Below are positions 54,246 through 64,000 of a stretch of DNA of 64,000 bases, piece by piece. The notes beneath the pieces are model-generated. The model did not search any database. It had not been told where the DNA came from and saw nothing but the letters and a program-made list of their open reading frames with translations. Made by a program: the position numbers and the translations under genes. The stretch is taken from assembly GCA_963576735.1 (NCBI GenBank), contig OY755183.1, positions 12,977,213 through 13,041,212 on the forward strand. Reading direction: 5' to 3'. Each line of letters begins with the position of its first letter. The stretch's first letter is position 1. Source of the DNA: Bedellia somnulentella (lineage: Eukaryota; Arthropoda; Insecta; Lepidoptera; Bedelliidae).

Positions 54246-54337
54246 CTTCCAAAAGTGGCTGAAGAAAATATAATTCCGAGGCTTTGACCAGCAGTCTTTA
54301 GGTTTTATAGCCGTAGTTATGTGTATGTATGTTTGTC
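54246..54337 (+). mobile_element. SINE-A relic, 3' part
   Basis: TTCCAAAAGTGGCTGAAGAA to TTTATAGCCGTAGTTATGTG and ATGT units. Confidence 0.8.
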
Positions 54338-54655
54338 TAAAGGAAATTATTACTTATTTTTATATGCGAAAAAACGATGTTACACTGCCGCTGTATACGA
54401 TGCAAATTACATATATTTAATACGTAACACTACATGTGGTTCCAGTATACTAGTATTTGCAAAATACAATTTCACGTGTATGACACATGCATATGCATGA
54501 CAAGATACTGGACAGTAATTAATATGACAGCTACGGTTCCGCTGTGGACAGTAGTCGAAATAATGTTATGTTTTATTACTAAGTTTCGGTATGTTTGTAT
54601 TAATTTGTGTTTGCACTTATTCATTATTATGATAGGGGTTAGTCAGAGCTTCAAA
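54338..54655. other. No gene seen
   Basis: Nothing recognised. Confidence 0.4.
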
Positions 54656-54659
54656 ATTG

Positions 54660-54748
54660 ACTCAAACTCAAACGTTCACGCCGTAAATTCTCGAAGGGGT
54701 TGGCAGAGTTACTAATACTTCTGAACATCACGTGACATTGCCACTTTG
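54660..54748 (-). mobile_element. SINE-B 3'-end stub
   Basis: CAAACGTTCACGCCGTAAAT, TCTCGAAGGGGTTGGCAGAG, CATCACGTGACATTG; strongly 5'-truncated. Confidence 0.88.
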
Positions 54749-55249
54749 TTTTATATCAATAAAAAAATGCTAATTTTTTTTTGGCATTAGCAAAAGTTAA
54801 GATGGTGATAGGAAATAAATATTAGTCCCGTTTTCTCCCGTTACCTAAAACGGTAAAAGATATTTATTCGCCGTCAACATAGCAATAATTAATTCCAATA
54901 CAAATAAAAAGAAATAAATAAATAAACGTTTAAAGCAACGAAAAAAAAATTAAAAAAAGATAGAGAAAAAAATAGTAAACTAGAACCAGAATACTCACAA
55001 ATTACATCAGTAAATGAAAATCTTATCAATATTTTATTCGCCATTAATTATCCTTTTTTATAAAACATAAATAATAGCATAGAGGATAATTATTATGTAG
55101 CGTAGAAAAGATGTATCGATTTGGTAATTGAGTTCCCATTGCATAGTGAGCATTAAGCTGTATCGATCAAGTACACTAACCCAACCATGAATAAACGGAA
55201 AAAATACTAGTTATATTGGGACACCATTTAATTAAATTATAATTTCTGC
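54749..55249. other. AT-rich, no gene seen
   Basis: A-rich runs near 54900-54980; nothing else. Confidence 0.4.
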
Positions 55250-55370
55250 CAACCCGCAATTGGCCAGCGTGGTGGAGTATAGCCAAATCGCCCTATATAG
55301 GGTAGGCTCGAGCCCCTTGGTGGGGACGTATATGAGCTGGGAGAAGTAAACGGCAATAGGACTGCACTTA
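55250..55370 (+). mobile_element. SINE-E body fragment
   Basis: TTTCTGCCAACCCGCAATTG, GGCCAGCGTGGTGGAGTATA, GGCTCGAGCCCCTTGGTGGG. From memory this body resembles the 3' region of a common lepidopteran LINE/SINE family. Confidence 0.6.
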
Positions 55371-55588
55371 AATGTATAAAAAGTCTTACAACTTTAGTCA
55401 CCCCACACTTTTAATTGAGTTCTTAAACTATGTCTCCATATGCCCCCGAAGAATTAGGCACGTGATACGCGCCAAGAATGTGTAATTATGTAACTAATTA
55501 TGAACTTAGTAAAGTAAGATTTTATCAACCCGAATCTAATCAAATTACAACAATCATGATTATAAACCCATGTCTTATTCAAGCCCTT

Positions 55589-55833
55589 GCTGTGTAGTGT
55601 CGGCTTAGAATAGCACTACCCCATTCTTCCGGTGGGTGTACGTAAGAGGCGACTAACGGTATTGGGGCTTTTAAGGGATTTTTGGGCGATGCGGTTGGAG
55701 ACCCATCACCAACAACCTTAATTTTACCATCTTTTCCCCACGCAGCTTCCAAAAGTGGCTGAGGAATTTCTAATTCCTTAGTTCTGGCTACCCCTTCTAG
55801 GGATTTATAGCCGTGAGTATATGTATGTATGTA
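55589..55833 (+). mobile_element. SINE-A, full length, 18-bp target duplication
   Basis: TGTCTTATTCAAGCCCTT at 55571-55588 and the same with one mismatch at 55834-55851. Head GCTGTGTAGTGTCGGCTTAG, well-preserved interior; among the youngest copies. Confidence 0.93.
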
Positions 55834-55851
55834 TGTCTTATTCAAGCCTTT

Positions 55852-56984
55852 AAGCTGCATAAGTAATTCTCATAAGTGACAAGCACCAATTGAATACGTT
55901 GAATTGGCTACGGTTAACAAAAATCCATTCAATACGTTTATTTGAAAGGCGTTCGAACAATTTTAAGTTTTTTTCTGCTTAGATTGACGTATTGAAAGCT
56001 GAAGCTTTTATTGCCGCATGTAAAAAATTCAACAGCCAATCACTTTACATTCAGAAAATGTTTTTATTATGCTGTCATGTTGATGTGATTTCTATTTGTT
56101 AAATCCCTTTTGCTTAGGGGAAAATGTAATGTTGGGAATTTGTGAATAATTATTAAGTTTCTTTAGATGGATTCATCAAATTTATCAAGTGCTTTATGAA
56201 ATTAAATATAATACCTTACTACTAGCTACTAATATTTTATCGACACCTATGATCCCAAAAGCGTATTTAAAGTTTCAGAATCTAGTAATTTTAGTAATTT
56301 TTGGAAGCTAAAAGATGAAGAAAAAATAGCCGATAGACGTCTTCCCAGGCAAATCGTCCTAAAATCACTGAAAAAACTGTTGCACCGTAGCTGCCTTGTT
56401 GTAAGACACATAAGTAACATGTGAAAATCCTATTTTAGTTTTGTATTACACTGAATATGTTGAAAAAAAATAACAAAAACCCCTTTGGCTACGTCCTAGA
56501 AAATCCGAAAAATTTAAAGACATATTTTCCATTATAGAGTTTATAAAATTATATTTATTCATAAAAAAAATATTATTTTAATATCCATCAAATATGGATT
56601 CAACCAATGTAGATCTCGGTATATTTTTTATACACAAGGATCTTGAATGAAATTGAATTGTGACAGTTATTATAAATAAACCCACTAAAGGATCTAGGAA
56701 AATAATCCAATCTTTTTCATCTGCAACACGGACAGAACTAAGATTAATAAAAGGACAGTGAGCTTAAATAGAAATATAATGCCTTTTGTACGATTTCGAT
56801 CAAATTTCTTAGAAAATAGAGTTTGATTTATATTTCTTAGTTATTGACGACATGGATTTCATATCGCATCTTTCACGTTTTATGACGTATTAATAAAGTG
56901 TGTACAAATCAACAGACATCAATGGAGAATAATTATTTTCTGTATGTTTTAAAATTTAGTATAATTATCATTAAATTAACATTC
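55852..56984. other. Long AT-rich stretch, no gene seen
   Basis: No recognised element or coding frame. Confidence 0.45.
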
Positions 56985-57420
56985 TGTGACTAATTCTTTG
57001 ATAGCTCATTGGGAACACAACACTCATACAGAAGATGTTAGTTCAAGTCCTGTGTCAGGCCTTACCAATATGTCTTTTGTTAAATCGTATGTGGTTAAAC
57101 ATCGTGAGGCAACCCATATGAGTGAGCAGTGTATTATATATATACAACGGCGATATATATTATATATGTAGCTGTGTAATGTCGGCCTAGAATAGCACTA
57201 CTCCATTTCTTCCGGTGGGTGTACGTAAGAGGCGACTAACGGTATTGGAGCTTTTAAGGGTTTTTTGGTTGTTGGAGACCCATCACCCTTTACTTTACCA
57301 TCTTCTCCCCGCTAAACTTTCCAAAAGTGGATGAGGAATTTCTAATATCTTAGCTCTGGTTACGCCATCTAGGGATTTATAGCCGTGAGTATATGTATGT
57401 ATATAACGGCGACAGTGAGC
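56985..57420 (+). mobile_element. SINE-B, degenerate, split by a SINE-A
   Basis: Head TTTGATAGCTCATTGGGAAC and GTTCAAGTCCTGTGTCAGGC, core AAACATCGTGAGGCAACCCA, then ACAACGGCGATA at about 57146 and, after the SINE-A, ATAACGGCGACAG at about 57402. The 3' half is missing. Confidence 0.75.
57170..57402 (+). mobile_element. SINE-A nested in a SINE-B
   Basis: GCTGTGTAATGTCGGCCTAG to GCCGTGAGTATATGTATG; a short deletion near GTTGTTGGAGACCC. Confidence 0.9.
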
Positions 57421-57623
57421 TGATTAAATATAAATATTTGGCCATTGCTTTGAATCGCTGAAAATTATGTAGCATCCGATGATCACTGTAAGCAAATGTA
57501 CTTTTTAGTTTTTAGTGCCTGTTAACAAAGTATTGTTTAAACGAATTCACAACAATAATTAAAGTATGCCAGTATCGCAATCAATAAAAAATATTATTAT
57601 TTAAGTCGATGGGTGAAATTATA

Positions 57624-57984
57624 ACATAACATAAACGTTCACGCCGAATATCCCCGAAGGGGTTGGCAGAGGTACTAATACTTCTGAACATCACGTGACA
57701 TTGTCACCTAGTGTTCAGAGTACCCACGTTTTGCATGGACAGTGTAGTCACGTTATAGGGGGCAGGCCTATCGCCGTTTTGTACGAATACACTGTCACAT
57801 AACTAAGTACAACTCAGTCATGTGGGTTTTCTCACGATGTTTTCCCTCACCGTTAACAACCTTGCTAATTTAATCACACATATGTCTTTAGAAAAGACAG
57901 ATTGGTGTAGGCCCGACCCGCGATTTGAACACTAGTCGTTTGCACGATAACCGGTGTTCTACCCATTGAGCTATCACGTCGTCA
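57624..57984 (-). mobile_element. SINE-B, full length, 13-bp target duplication
   Basis: GGGTGAAATTATA at 57611-57623 and 57985-57997. The minus strand begins at the tRNA head (A box GATAGCTCAATGGGTAG; B box region TTCAAATCGCGGGTC) and ends with the CCCC-TTC-GGGG stem, GGCGTGAACG and TTATG units. Reference copy for the family. Confidence 0.95.
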
Positions 57985-57997
57985 GGGTGAAATTATA

Positions 57998-58419
57998 CTT
58001 ACAAGATTTATTTATAACATTTTGAAAATCAAAGCTTGAGAAGTTTTAGTTTTATAAAGAAAGTGACGACTTTGTTAATGAGTTTAGAAGAACTTCGAGA
58101 TTAGATTAAAGGGTTGAAAAATTGGAGATGTCAAGAAAAAAACCTTTGCGTTACTTAATCTTTAATGTTAAATAATGAGGTTTTCGGAAAATTGTAATAA
58201 AATATAAGTCGGCTTAGCGATAATATTACATTCTAACACTTAATATCAGGCAGCCTTCGATGTTTTCAAGTATTTTTATTATTAGTACAATTAACGAAGT
58301 TTATATTTACTAGCATAACATACATTGTAATAATTTAACTTTGAATAACGTTCGTTAACGGTTTCGGAGCCTGATTACTTGGTTTATTACAATTGCAGCA
58401 AAACGAATAACTGTTTGAC
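57998..58419. other. No gene seen
   Basis: AT-rich; nothing recognised. Confidence 0.4.
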
Positions 58420-58480
58420 TACCGCCGTGCTCTCGCGGTTAAGTGCTTTGTTTCAACTACGGAGCTGTCGGGTTCGATAC
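58420..58480 (+). repeat. tRNA-like SINE head fragment
   Basis: CGTGCTCTCGCGGTTAAGTG (A-box-like) and GTCGGGTTCGATACG (B-box-like). No closed acceptor stem; called a SINE head, not a tRNA gene. Confidence 0.5.
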
Positions 58481-58544
58481 GAATTTAATTTGTAATGTAA
58501 TTTGTAAGTTTTAACCCAGTTTGGAAGGATATTGCAGGCTTGAA

Positions 58545-58645
58545 TCACCTGATCCAAAAATCCCTTTAAAGGCCCCAATACCATTAGTTGCCTCTTTCGA
58601 AAACCCAAGGGAAAAAATGGGGTAGTGTTATTTTAAGCTACACAA
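58545..58645 (-). mobile_element. SINE-A relic, 5' part only
   Basis: CCAAAAATCCCTTTAAAGGC, CCAATACCATTAGTTGCCTC, AATGGGGTAGTGTTATTTTA, AGC. The 3' terminus is absent, unlike normal truncation. Confidence 0.75.
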
Positions 58646-58716
58646 ATAGCTAGTATAACTCCTTTCTATAGATCAATTTCCTGTCTATTTATACAGTTGA
58701 AGGACTTACAATGTAC

Positions 58717-59089
58717 ATAAACATAACATAAACGTTCACGCCGTTTTATCCCCGAAGGGGTTGGCAGAGGTACCAATACTCCTGAACTCACATGGCAAGC
58801 GCCATCTAGTTTCCAGAGAAGGTACCCACGTTTTGCTTAGACAGTGTACTCACGTGATAGGGGGCAGGCCTATCGCCGTTTTGTACGAATACACTGTCAC
58901 ATGACTAAGTACAACTCAGCCATGTGGGTTTCCTCACGATGTTTTCCCTCACCGTTAGCAACCATGATAAATTAACCACACATATGACTTTAGAAAAGAC
59001 AAATTGGTGTAGGCCCGTCCCAGGATTGGAACTCACGCCCTTCTGTTTTTCGGGCGGGTGTTCTTACCCACTGGACTATCATGTCGTCA
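58717..59089 (-). mobile_element. SINE-B variant with CTCF-like motif, 11-bp target duplication
   Basis: TTACAATGTAC at 58706-58716 and 59090-59100. Same subfamily as 47973: GCGCCATCTAGTTTCC at 58799-58814. Head carries GTCCAGTGGGTAAGAACACC (minus). Confidence 0.94.
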
Positions 59090-59100
59090 TTACAATGTAC

Positions 59101-59389
59101 GTTTAGTTCTTACATTGATCTTGGATTAGGAAACCTTCGTAGGCTTTGCATCGGCTCTCGGATAATCCATTTCTGATCAAGTAGTGCATTTCTCTTAAGA
59201 AATGTATAAATTTCAATGATAAAATATTAATAATAAATTTACATGGCATATGCCTTAATCTATTTAACACTTCTAAATAAAGTATATTAAATTTTAACAA
59301 AATATTAAATTTGAACCCAAGCTTCCAGTCTTCACTTGTAGTATATTATGTTTTTATACGTCGTTCATTATGCTTATATATTGTGTAAT
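59101..59389. other. No gene seen
   Basis: AT-rich; nothing recognised. Confidence 0.4.
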
Positions 59390-59500
59390 ATTATTTTAAA
59401 ATAGCACTAATCAACGTCTTTGTGCGGTTGTCATTCGAGGCTACTAAGGTTGTAGGGTCTTAAATGATTACTTGGCGATGTGGCTGGACACCCATATATA
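59390..59500 (+). mobile_element. SINE-A relic, 5' part
   Basis: TTTTAAAATAGCACTAATCA, GAGGCTACTAAGGTTG, TTGGCGATGTGGCTGGACAC. Confidence 0.62.
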
Positions 59501-60189
59501 AACCTAGTCGGTTCTTAAATACTGTCACTGGCCATTTATTTTAAAATTAGAACACCTAGATAAAAATATGAAATGGTGTTCGATTTTCAATTATTTTTTT
59601 CATATTAATCAGCTAAATGACAATGAGAGGTTTTCTTTTTGAGAAATAAAAAAACAACATAGTTTCCTAGAGCTCTGTAGATGGCGTTGATGTAACTACG
59701 TTACTTACCACACAATTTCGCCACACGATAATTTCGCCAATGTCAACGTTATAAACATGTGTCACAGCACCATAGAGTAACTTTTTGGTGAGTAAAAACA
59801 ACACAAATAATGTTAAATATAAGTACCGTCTTTGTTTATTTACTTTTGAGCTATCTTGGCTTAAACTGATGTTAATTTAGACTTTCAAATCAGAACGTTT
59901 TTATGTACGTTCCGTTTTACGATATCATTACATCCAAGTGTGAAAAACGGTGCTACGTTCCGTTCCTACCAGTAACATAGCTAGTCTGGCGCCATCTATC
60001 CTGAGAATAGGGAAGAAAAAAAAAAGAAAAAAAGGAAAACCTCCCATTACATTCATTATTTTTTTACGATGGAGTAGACTCGCAGAGATTATTTTTTTGA
60101 ATATCATGACTAATTTTCATTTTATAGCCAATTTTGTTTGTGACAAAATTTAAGCACCGACTAGGTAATTACGGTTTTGTAGGTAAATG
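59501..60189. other. No gene seen
   Basis: Contains one TAGATGGCGC motif (59989-59998, minus) and GTAGATGGCGTT near 59680; no coding frame or element. Confidence 0.4.
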
Positions 60190-61152
60190 CTTAGCGCGTT
60201 ATATTTATTAAACTTTTTAGTAAAATTTTTGTCTGTCTGTCTGTCTGTCGGTTTGTATGTTCCTTATGGAAACAAAACTACTCGACGGATTTTAACGAAA
60301 GTTGGTACACTTTTCAGCAGAGTAGTGAAGGGGAATTTTGGGAAATTTTGGGACAACGGGAGAAGTTACTCCGTTTTTAAGCTTCCGTTGCATGTGCAGC
60401 CTTAATGGTTAAAGTTACATAGAAATCATGAATGACTGAAATATTCTACATAAAAATGTCTAAAAAATATTCCGCAACAGCATATGTCTATCTTTTATGG
60501 TTGACTCACAATAACACGTGTAACTCCTGATAGCTTAGCAGGTCGGAGCATTCTGATTATTTATTTATTTGAGAAACAAACGTTACACAATATTTCAAAT
60601 AAGATAAAAATACAGAGAAGTTCTTGACTATAAAGTTTCTACCAATTGTTATACAGACGATACAGAAAAACGCAAATTAAAATAAGTAATGAAAACAAAA
60701 CAATTATATATTTGTTTACTCTTACGTTTATAATACTCTCACTCATCCCTTAGTTAAAAATGTTAACATTATTACCCGTTGAATAAAGAAAGAATCATAG
60801 AAATCGGTATAGAAACATCAAAATTATACATAAAAAATAATAGTCGCACGCGACCGATATCAAATCCTTACTAATTTACATATTAGATTCTAGATGGCGC
60901 CAGTAGTTGCATCCTACATCGGGGTATGGTTTCTTTTTTGTATTGTTATAAATACTTCATAGCGTTTTACTCAACTTCAACTCCACCGAAACAACCCGAA
61001 AATTAGTTAATTTTGGAGATACTGAACCGTTCGCAAAAGCGTTTTCCAAATTACAAAATTACATTATTTAGGAGTGCTAGAAGTTGTAATTGAAGAAACC
61101 TTAGATATTTTTAAAACTACGCTATCCGTGCGAAGCTGGGCCGATCCACTAG
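60190..61152 (+). mobile_element. Non-autonomous Helitron, approximate 5' end
   Basis: The 3' end reads CGTGCGAAGCTGGGCCGATC, CACTAG with CTAG at 61149-61152 followed by TT, a Helitron-type terminus with a weak upstream hairpin. The left part has (GTCT)n at 60231-60248 and ACTACTCGACGGATTTTAAC, as often found in insect Helitrons. A TAGATGGCGC motif lies at 60891-60900. No helicase remains. Confidence 0.6.
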
Positions 61153-61377
61153 TTAAATAATAAGACTTGAAAGTTGAATCTCATCAAGTTTCCGACTAAT
61201 TCTGGACAGTGCCATGCACTTCGCTGTTGTAAAATTTATTTTGAAAATGACACGTATGTTTTTAACTTTTCAAAAGGCAGATACTTCTAAAGTGGAGAGA
61301 TGTCCCCCAGACCCCATCGTACCATTACGACACTTACGAATAGAGACGGGTTGTTTATATACCGACTCTAAACACCT
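61153..61377. other. Short unique spacer
   Basis: No recognised feature. Confidence 0.4.
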
Positions 61378-62723
61378 TAGTCCGGTCAATTTATACATTC
61401 AAGGTTACATAAATTCATAAGAAGCTGAAAATTGGCACAATTGTTCAAAACATGATTATAAATGAAACCTCAAAAGTCCCCATCGTTCCGAGGTGTGCTA
61501 AAAATTTTACACGGGGTCAAAGGTCAAAAAAATTAGTTTTTTGCGATTTTAAGCGAAACAGTGAGTTTTTCGCAAAATCTTTCCAGTACAAAATTGTAGA
61601 TCAGAAGATTCTCTACAAAAAAGATTACAATATTTTTTTTCCTAAAAGCCACCATTTTGAAGATATAACGCGTTGAAAAGTTCGATCATTGGTAATCTTC
61701 ATACTTTGCAAATGTACGCCACGTATGAACATCACTTATAAGGTGTTATAACTTAAACCTCAGTAGCTGCTCACCAACATTTATTTCGGGTATATTACCA
61801 AGTTCAAGTGTGTCTTGGTAATCACCTGGACCCTAAAGACTGGGGTTGGAAGTTGGTCGACAATAGATTAGAGCCAGTTCTAACTTTACTTCCACCAGCA
61901 CCTGAGAAACTTCTCAACTCAATATTTTGTAACTGTAAAAAAGGTTGTAATGCTAAATGTGGATGCAGAAAAGTTGGACTGTTTTATTCCCTGGCATGCA
62001 CAAACTGCCAAGGCCGATCGTGCTCTAATGTTGAGTCAGCTAATCTAGAAGACTCATATGATACCAATGAGGAATCGCTAGTGGGACAGTTGATCTGTGA
62101 AATAGAAGAAAAAGAAGAAGAAACACAGGAAGAAGAACAAGAAGAAGACGAAGGACAAGAAACAGTAATCCTGGAAAATTACGAATCAGACGAGGAATAT
62201 TAATCATTTCATTTTCAATTACACCGCCATTATTTTAACCAACCGATATGTACAATAATATTTTACAATAGTTTTAAAACAAATAAAATCAATGCAGACC
62301 CGTGGAATAGGCCTACAGGAGATACCACGTTAAAATAAAACGCGCTAAGTACACTACCTCATAGGTGGCGTGGAAACGTGTGCAAAGTATGAAGATTACC
62401 AATGATCGAACTTTTCAACGCGTTATATCTTCAAAATGGTGGCTTTTAGGAAAAAAAATATTGACATCTTTTTTGTAGAAAATCTTCTGATCTACAATTT
62501 TGTACTGGAAAGATTTTGCGAAAAACTCACCGTTTCGCTTAAAATCGCAAAAAACTAATTTTTTTGACCTTTGACCCCATGTAAAATTTTTAGCACACCT
62601 CGGAACGATGGGGACTTTTGAGGTTTCATTTATAATCATGTTTTGAACAATTGTGCCAATTTTCAGCTTCTTATGAATTTATGTAACCTTCCTCCTTATT
62701 TTAGGCCTAAATTGACCGGACTA
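61378..62723. mobile_element. Long-TIR DNA element carrying a CXC-domain exon
   Basis: The arms are 61378-61710 and 62381-62723, inverted and nearly identical over about 330 bp. The ends are TAGTCCGGTCAATTTA, and the right arm has a ~10-bp insertion near its end. The flanks CCT and CCT suggest a 3-bp target duplication, though TA overlap makes this uncertain. Between the arms lies one coding exon and an AATAAA (about 62281). Class not assigned. Arm identity implies recent movement or gene conversion. Confidence 0.85.
61757..62203 (+). CDS. CXC (tesmin/TSO1-like) cysteine-rich domain, partial C-terminal exon
   Basis: The frame is open from 61757 to a TAA at 62201-62203, about 148 residues, with no convincing start, so it is probably a last exon. 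Order: FRVYYQVQVCLGNHLDPKDW, then LPPAPEKLLNSIFCNC, a cysteine cluster of C-x-C-x3-C-x3-C-x-C form, CTNCQGRSC, then a glutamate-rich acidic tail ending ENYESDEEY. CXC domains bind zinc and can bind DNA. Family members, as I recall them, usually have Cys after GL-x; here it is Tyr (GLFYS), so one zinc ligand may be lost. I have seen this C-terminal arrangement in many unnamed arthropod proteins, suggesting a TE-encoded family. The rest of the protein is missing, so the element is likely non-autonomous. Confidence 0.75.
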   Translation, partial: TSVAAHQHLFRVYYQVQVCLGNHLDPKDWGWKLVDNRLEPVLTLLPPAPEKLLNSIFCNCKKGCNAKCGCRKVGLFYSLACTNCQGRSCSNVESANLEDSYDTNEESLVGQLICEIEEKEEETQEEEQEEDEGQETVILENYESDEEY

Positions 62724-63107
62724 CCTGCACTAATATGGTTTCAATGAAAATTTAAAATAATCATTTATGGGAATTCAATCAAAAGGAATTAAAAGTTCGT
62801 GAACGTGAGCAACTATTAACCCCCTTCTGCTACTACTTAGTAACCCCCATAACTCAGGCTTCGTGCCATTGCAATAACTTTCAAATCTTAAGATTAAAAA
62901 TGTTAAAACGACAAATTTGTTTATTATTTATTAATTTTTAAAAAATTTGCCTGCCACAGATTATGGAATATAGCATGTTCAGAAATAAGTATTGTAACAT
63001 CTAATGTACCCATATTCGCAAATAAAGTTTGATTTGATTTGATAATGTCAAACTTTTCTCTATACCACCGCGTTTTCACATGGTTAACACCCATTAATTC
63101 CTTCCAG
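62724..63107. other. Putative intron end with splice acceptor
   Basis: AT-rich DNA ending in a pyrimidine-rich acceptor, AATTCCTTCCAG, with AG at 63106-63107. Confidence 0.6.
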
Positions 63108-63290
63108 CAATGAACATCACACTCCGCATAGTTTTGGTAGCGGCCGCCTGTCTCTGCGCGGTAGAGGGCGCTCCGGACGGCCGTCTGACGCGCGCCAAAC
63201 AGCAGCGGCCGACGCGCGGCTTTAAAAACGTCGAGATGATGACCGCGCGCGGGTTCGGGAAACGCGATCATCCTCCGCATCGGGCTGAAA
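63108..63290 (+). CDS. AT: Allatotropin precursor, first coding exon
   Basis: The exon is bounded by acceptor AG (63106-63107) and donor GTAAGT (63291-63296); the ATG is at 63110. Residues 1-20 form a signal peptide (hydrophobic [12 protein letters not shown], cleavage after G20). A spacer follows, ending RPTR (33-36), an R-x-x-R processing site. Residues 37-49 are [13 protein letters not shown], identical to Manduca sexta allatotropin as I know it. G50 donates the C-terminal amide and K51-R52 is the dibasic cleavage site. DHPPHRAE begins the C-terminal part, which continues past the donor (phase 1) outside the window. The product is a secreted neuropeptide that stimulates juvenile hormone synthesis in the corpora allata and acts on heart and gut muscle. 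GC content is clearly higher than around it. In moths the transcript is alternatively spliced downstream of this exon; those exons are not visible here. Confidence 0.95.
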
Positions 63291-64000
63291 GTAAGTTTTA
63301 TAGAAAATATTAAATAAGGAAACTGTAGTATTAGGTATTGTATGCAAAACTAATTTTAGAAAAGCCACAGAAGACACAATTCGTTTATTTTTAAAAATTG
63401 CTACTAAAAAGTGTTAGGTTTGTTTTTTTTTTATCACTTTATAATTTCTTTGTTGATTCATGATCCCAGTAACAATATTGTGATAAGTTCGGTAGACTTT
63501 GAATTCATGTCCCATTAATAACTTCCAAATCGTGTAAACCGTAATCAATATGTTTCGTTCACCTGTAACAGTATAGAACATTGTACAATTGCAACACACC
63601 AGTATTAACAAGATCGAGAGAACTAATTGTATTACAAGGGTAGTTAATTGTCCTGCAGCCACACAGGGCGGAGTAAACAACTGTTGTGGACACGAACCGC
63701 CTCTGCACACGTGAATTCTACGATTCGAAATAGAATATTACGATTGAACATTTTGTTACATCGTAACTAAATTGGTGACAATGAAACTTTGATATAGCAA
63801 TTGATGGGGATTTACATATAATTGTTTAATGATTTCTTATTTCTATGCAATTTAAATGTCATAACAGTTGTATTAAACATGTCCACATTGGGCAATAAAA
63901 TATGTCCTGAAATATATTTTTGACTAAATGATTTTGGCGAAACTTTACGAAACGTTACAATTCCAAATTCAGCACCACGTTAATCTAATATATTTTAAAT
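63291..64000. other. Intron downstream of the allatotropin exon
   Basis: Starts at the donor GTAAGTTTTA. AT-rich, no recognised TE or further exon to the window end. Antisense frame at 63414-63710 is featureless. Confidence 0.6.

Noticed and set aside
61440..62639. Two identical-looking 74-residue frames facing each other (MIINETSKVPIVPRC start)
   Set aside because: They lie in the two inverted arms of one element, so their similarity follows from the arms; no domain features and no independent evidence of coding.
1..64000. LTR retrotransposon or endogenous virus
   Set aside because: No paired long terminal repeats, gag, protease, integrase or envelope-like frame seen.

Overview
This window reads as AT-rich nuclear DNA from a lepidopteran insect (moth or butterfly). 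The strongest evidence is one host coding exon near the right end (63108-63290). It encodes a signal peptide followed by the 13-residue allatotropin peptide known from Manduca, with its amidation and dibasic cleavage signals. The repeat families (lepidopteran-type tRNA SINEs, RTE LINEs, Helitrons) agree with this. No bacterial-type gene, rRNA, CRISPR array or LTR retrovirus-like element was seen.

Almost everything else is transposable-element debris in what is probably one very long intron plus upstream intergenic DNA. A TATA-containing region with a good splice donor (24139-24271) could be the untranslated first exon of the allatotropin gene. If so, the intron is about 39 kb. That link is inference.

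Working labels used below. RTE: a LINE with an endonuclease plus reverse transcriptase. One copy is uninterrupted (33814-36882, minus), one is long but broken (1-2502), and many are 3'-end stubs. SINE-A: a roughly 245-bp non-autonomous element whose sense strand starts GCTGTGTAGTGTCGGCTTAG and ends GCCGTGAGTATATG plus (ATGT)n; more than 30 copies or relics. SINE-B: a roughly 360-bp tRNA-headed SINE with a (TTATG)n tail. SINE-T: an element with a tRNA-like sequence in its middle, often in fold-back form. SINE-E: a tRNA-headed SINE with a TCTGCCAACCCG segment. RTE, SINE-A and SINE-B share a 3' signature (CTCTGCC/TACCCC, a short loop, GGGA/G, then GCGTGA and a short tandem tail), which suggests RTE machinery moves all three.

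Layout: 1-3.8 kb broken RTE copies; 4.5-6.1 kb Helitron; 6.2-13.9 kb SINEs, a TIR element and fold-backs; 13.9-24 kb low-density AT-rich DNA with SINE-T fold-backs, a perfect 72-bp palindrome and a 1.8-kb composite TIR element; 24.1-24.3 kb candidate promoter/exon; 25.5-33.7 kb SINE-A and RTE relics and a triplicated segment; 33.8-36.9 kb full RTE; 37-43 kb a dense SINE-A cluster; 43.4-45.9 kb a Jockey/CR1-like LINE with a TIR element in its 3' UTR; 46-53.6 kb MITE pair, SINE-B copies and a second Jockey/CR1-like LINE splitting a SINE-B; 54-59.1 kb more SINEs; 60.2-61.2 kb Helitron; 61.4-62.7 kb a long-TIR element carrying a CXC-domain exon; 63.1 kb to the end, allatotropin exon and intron.
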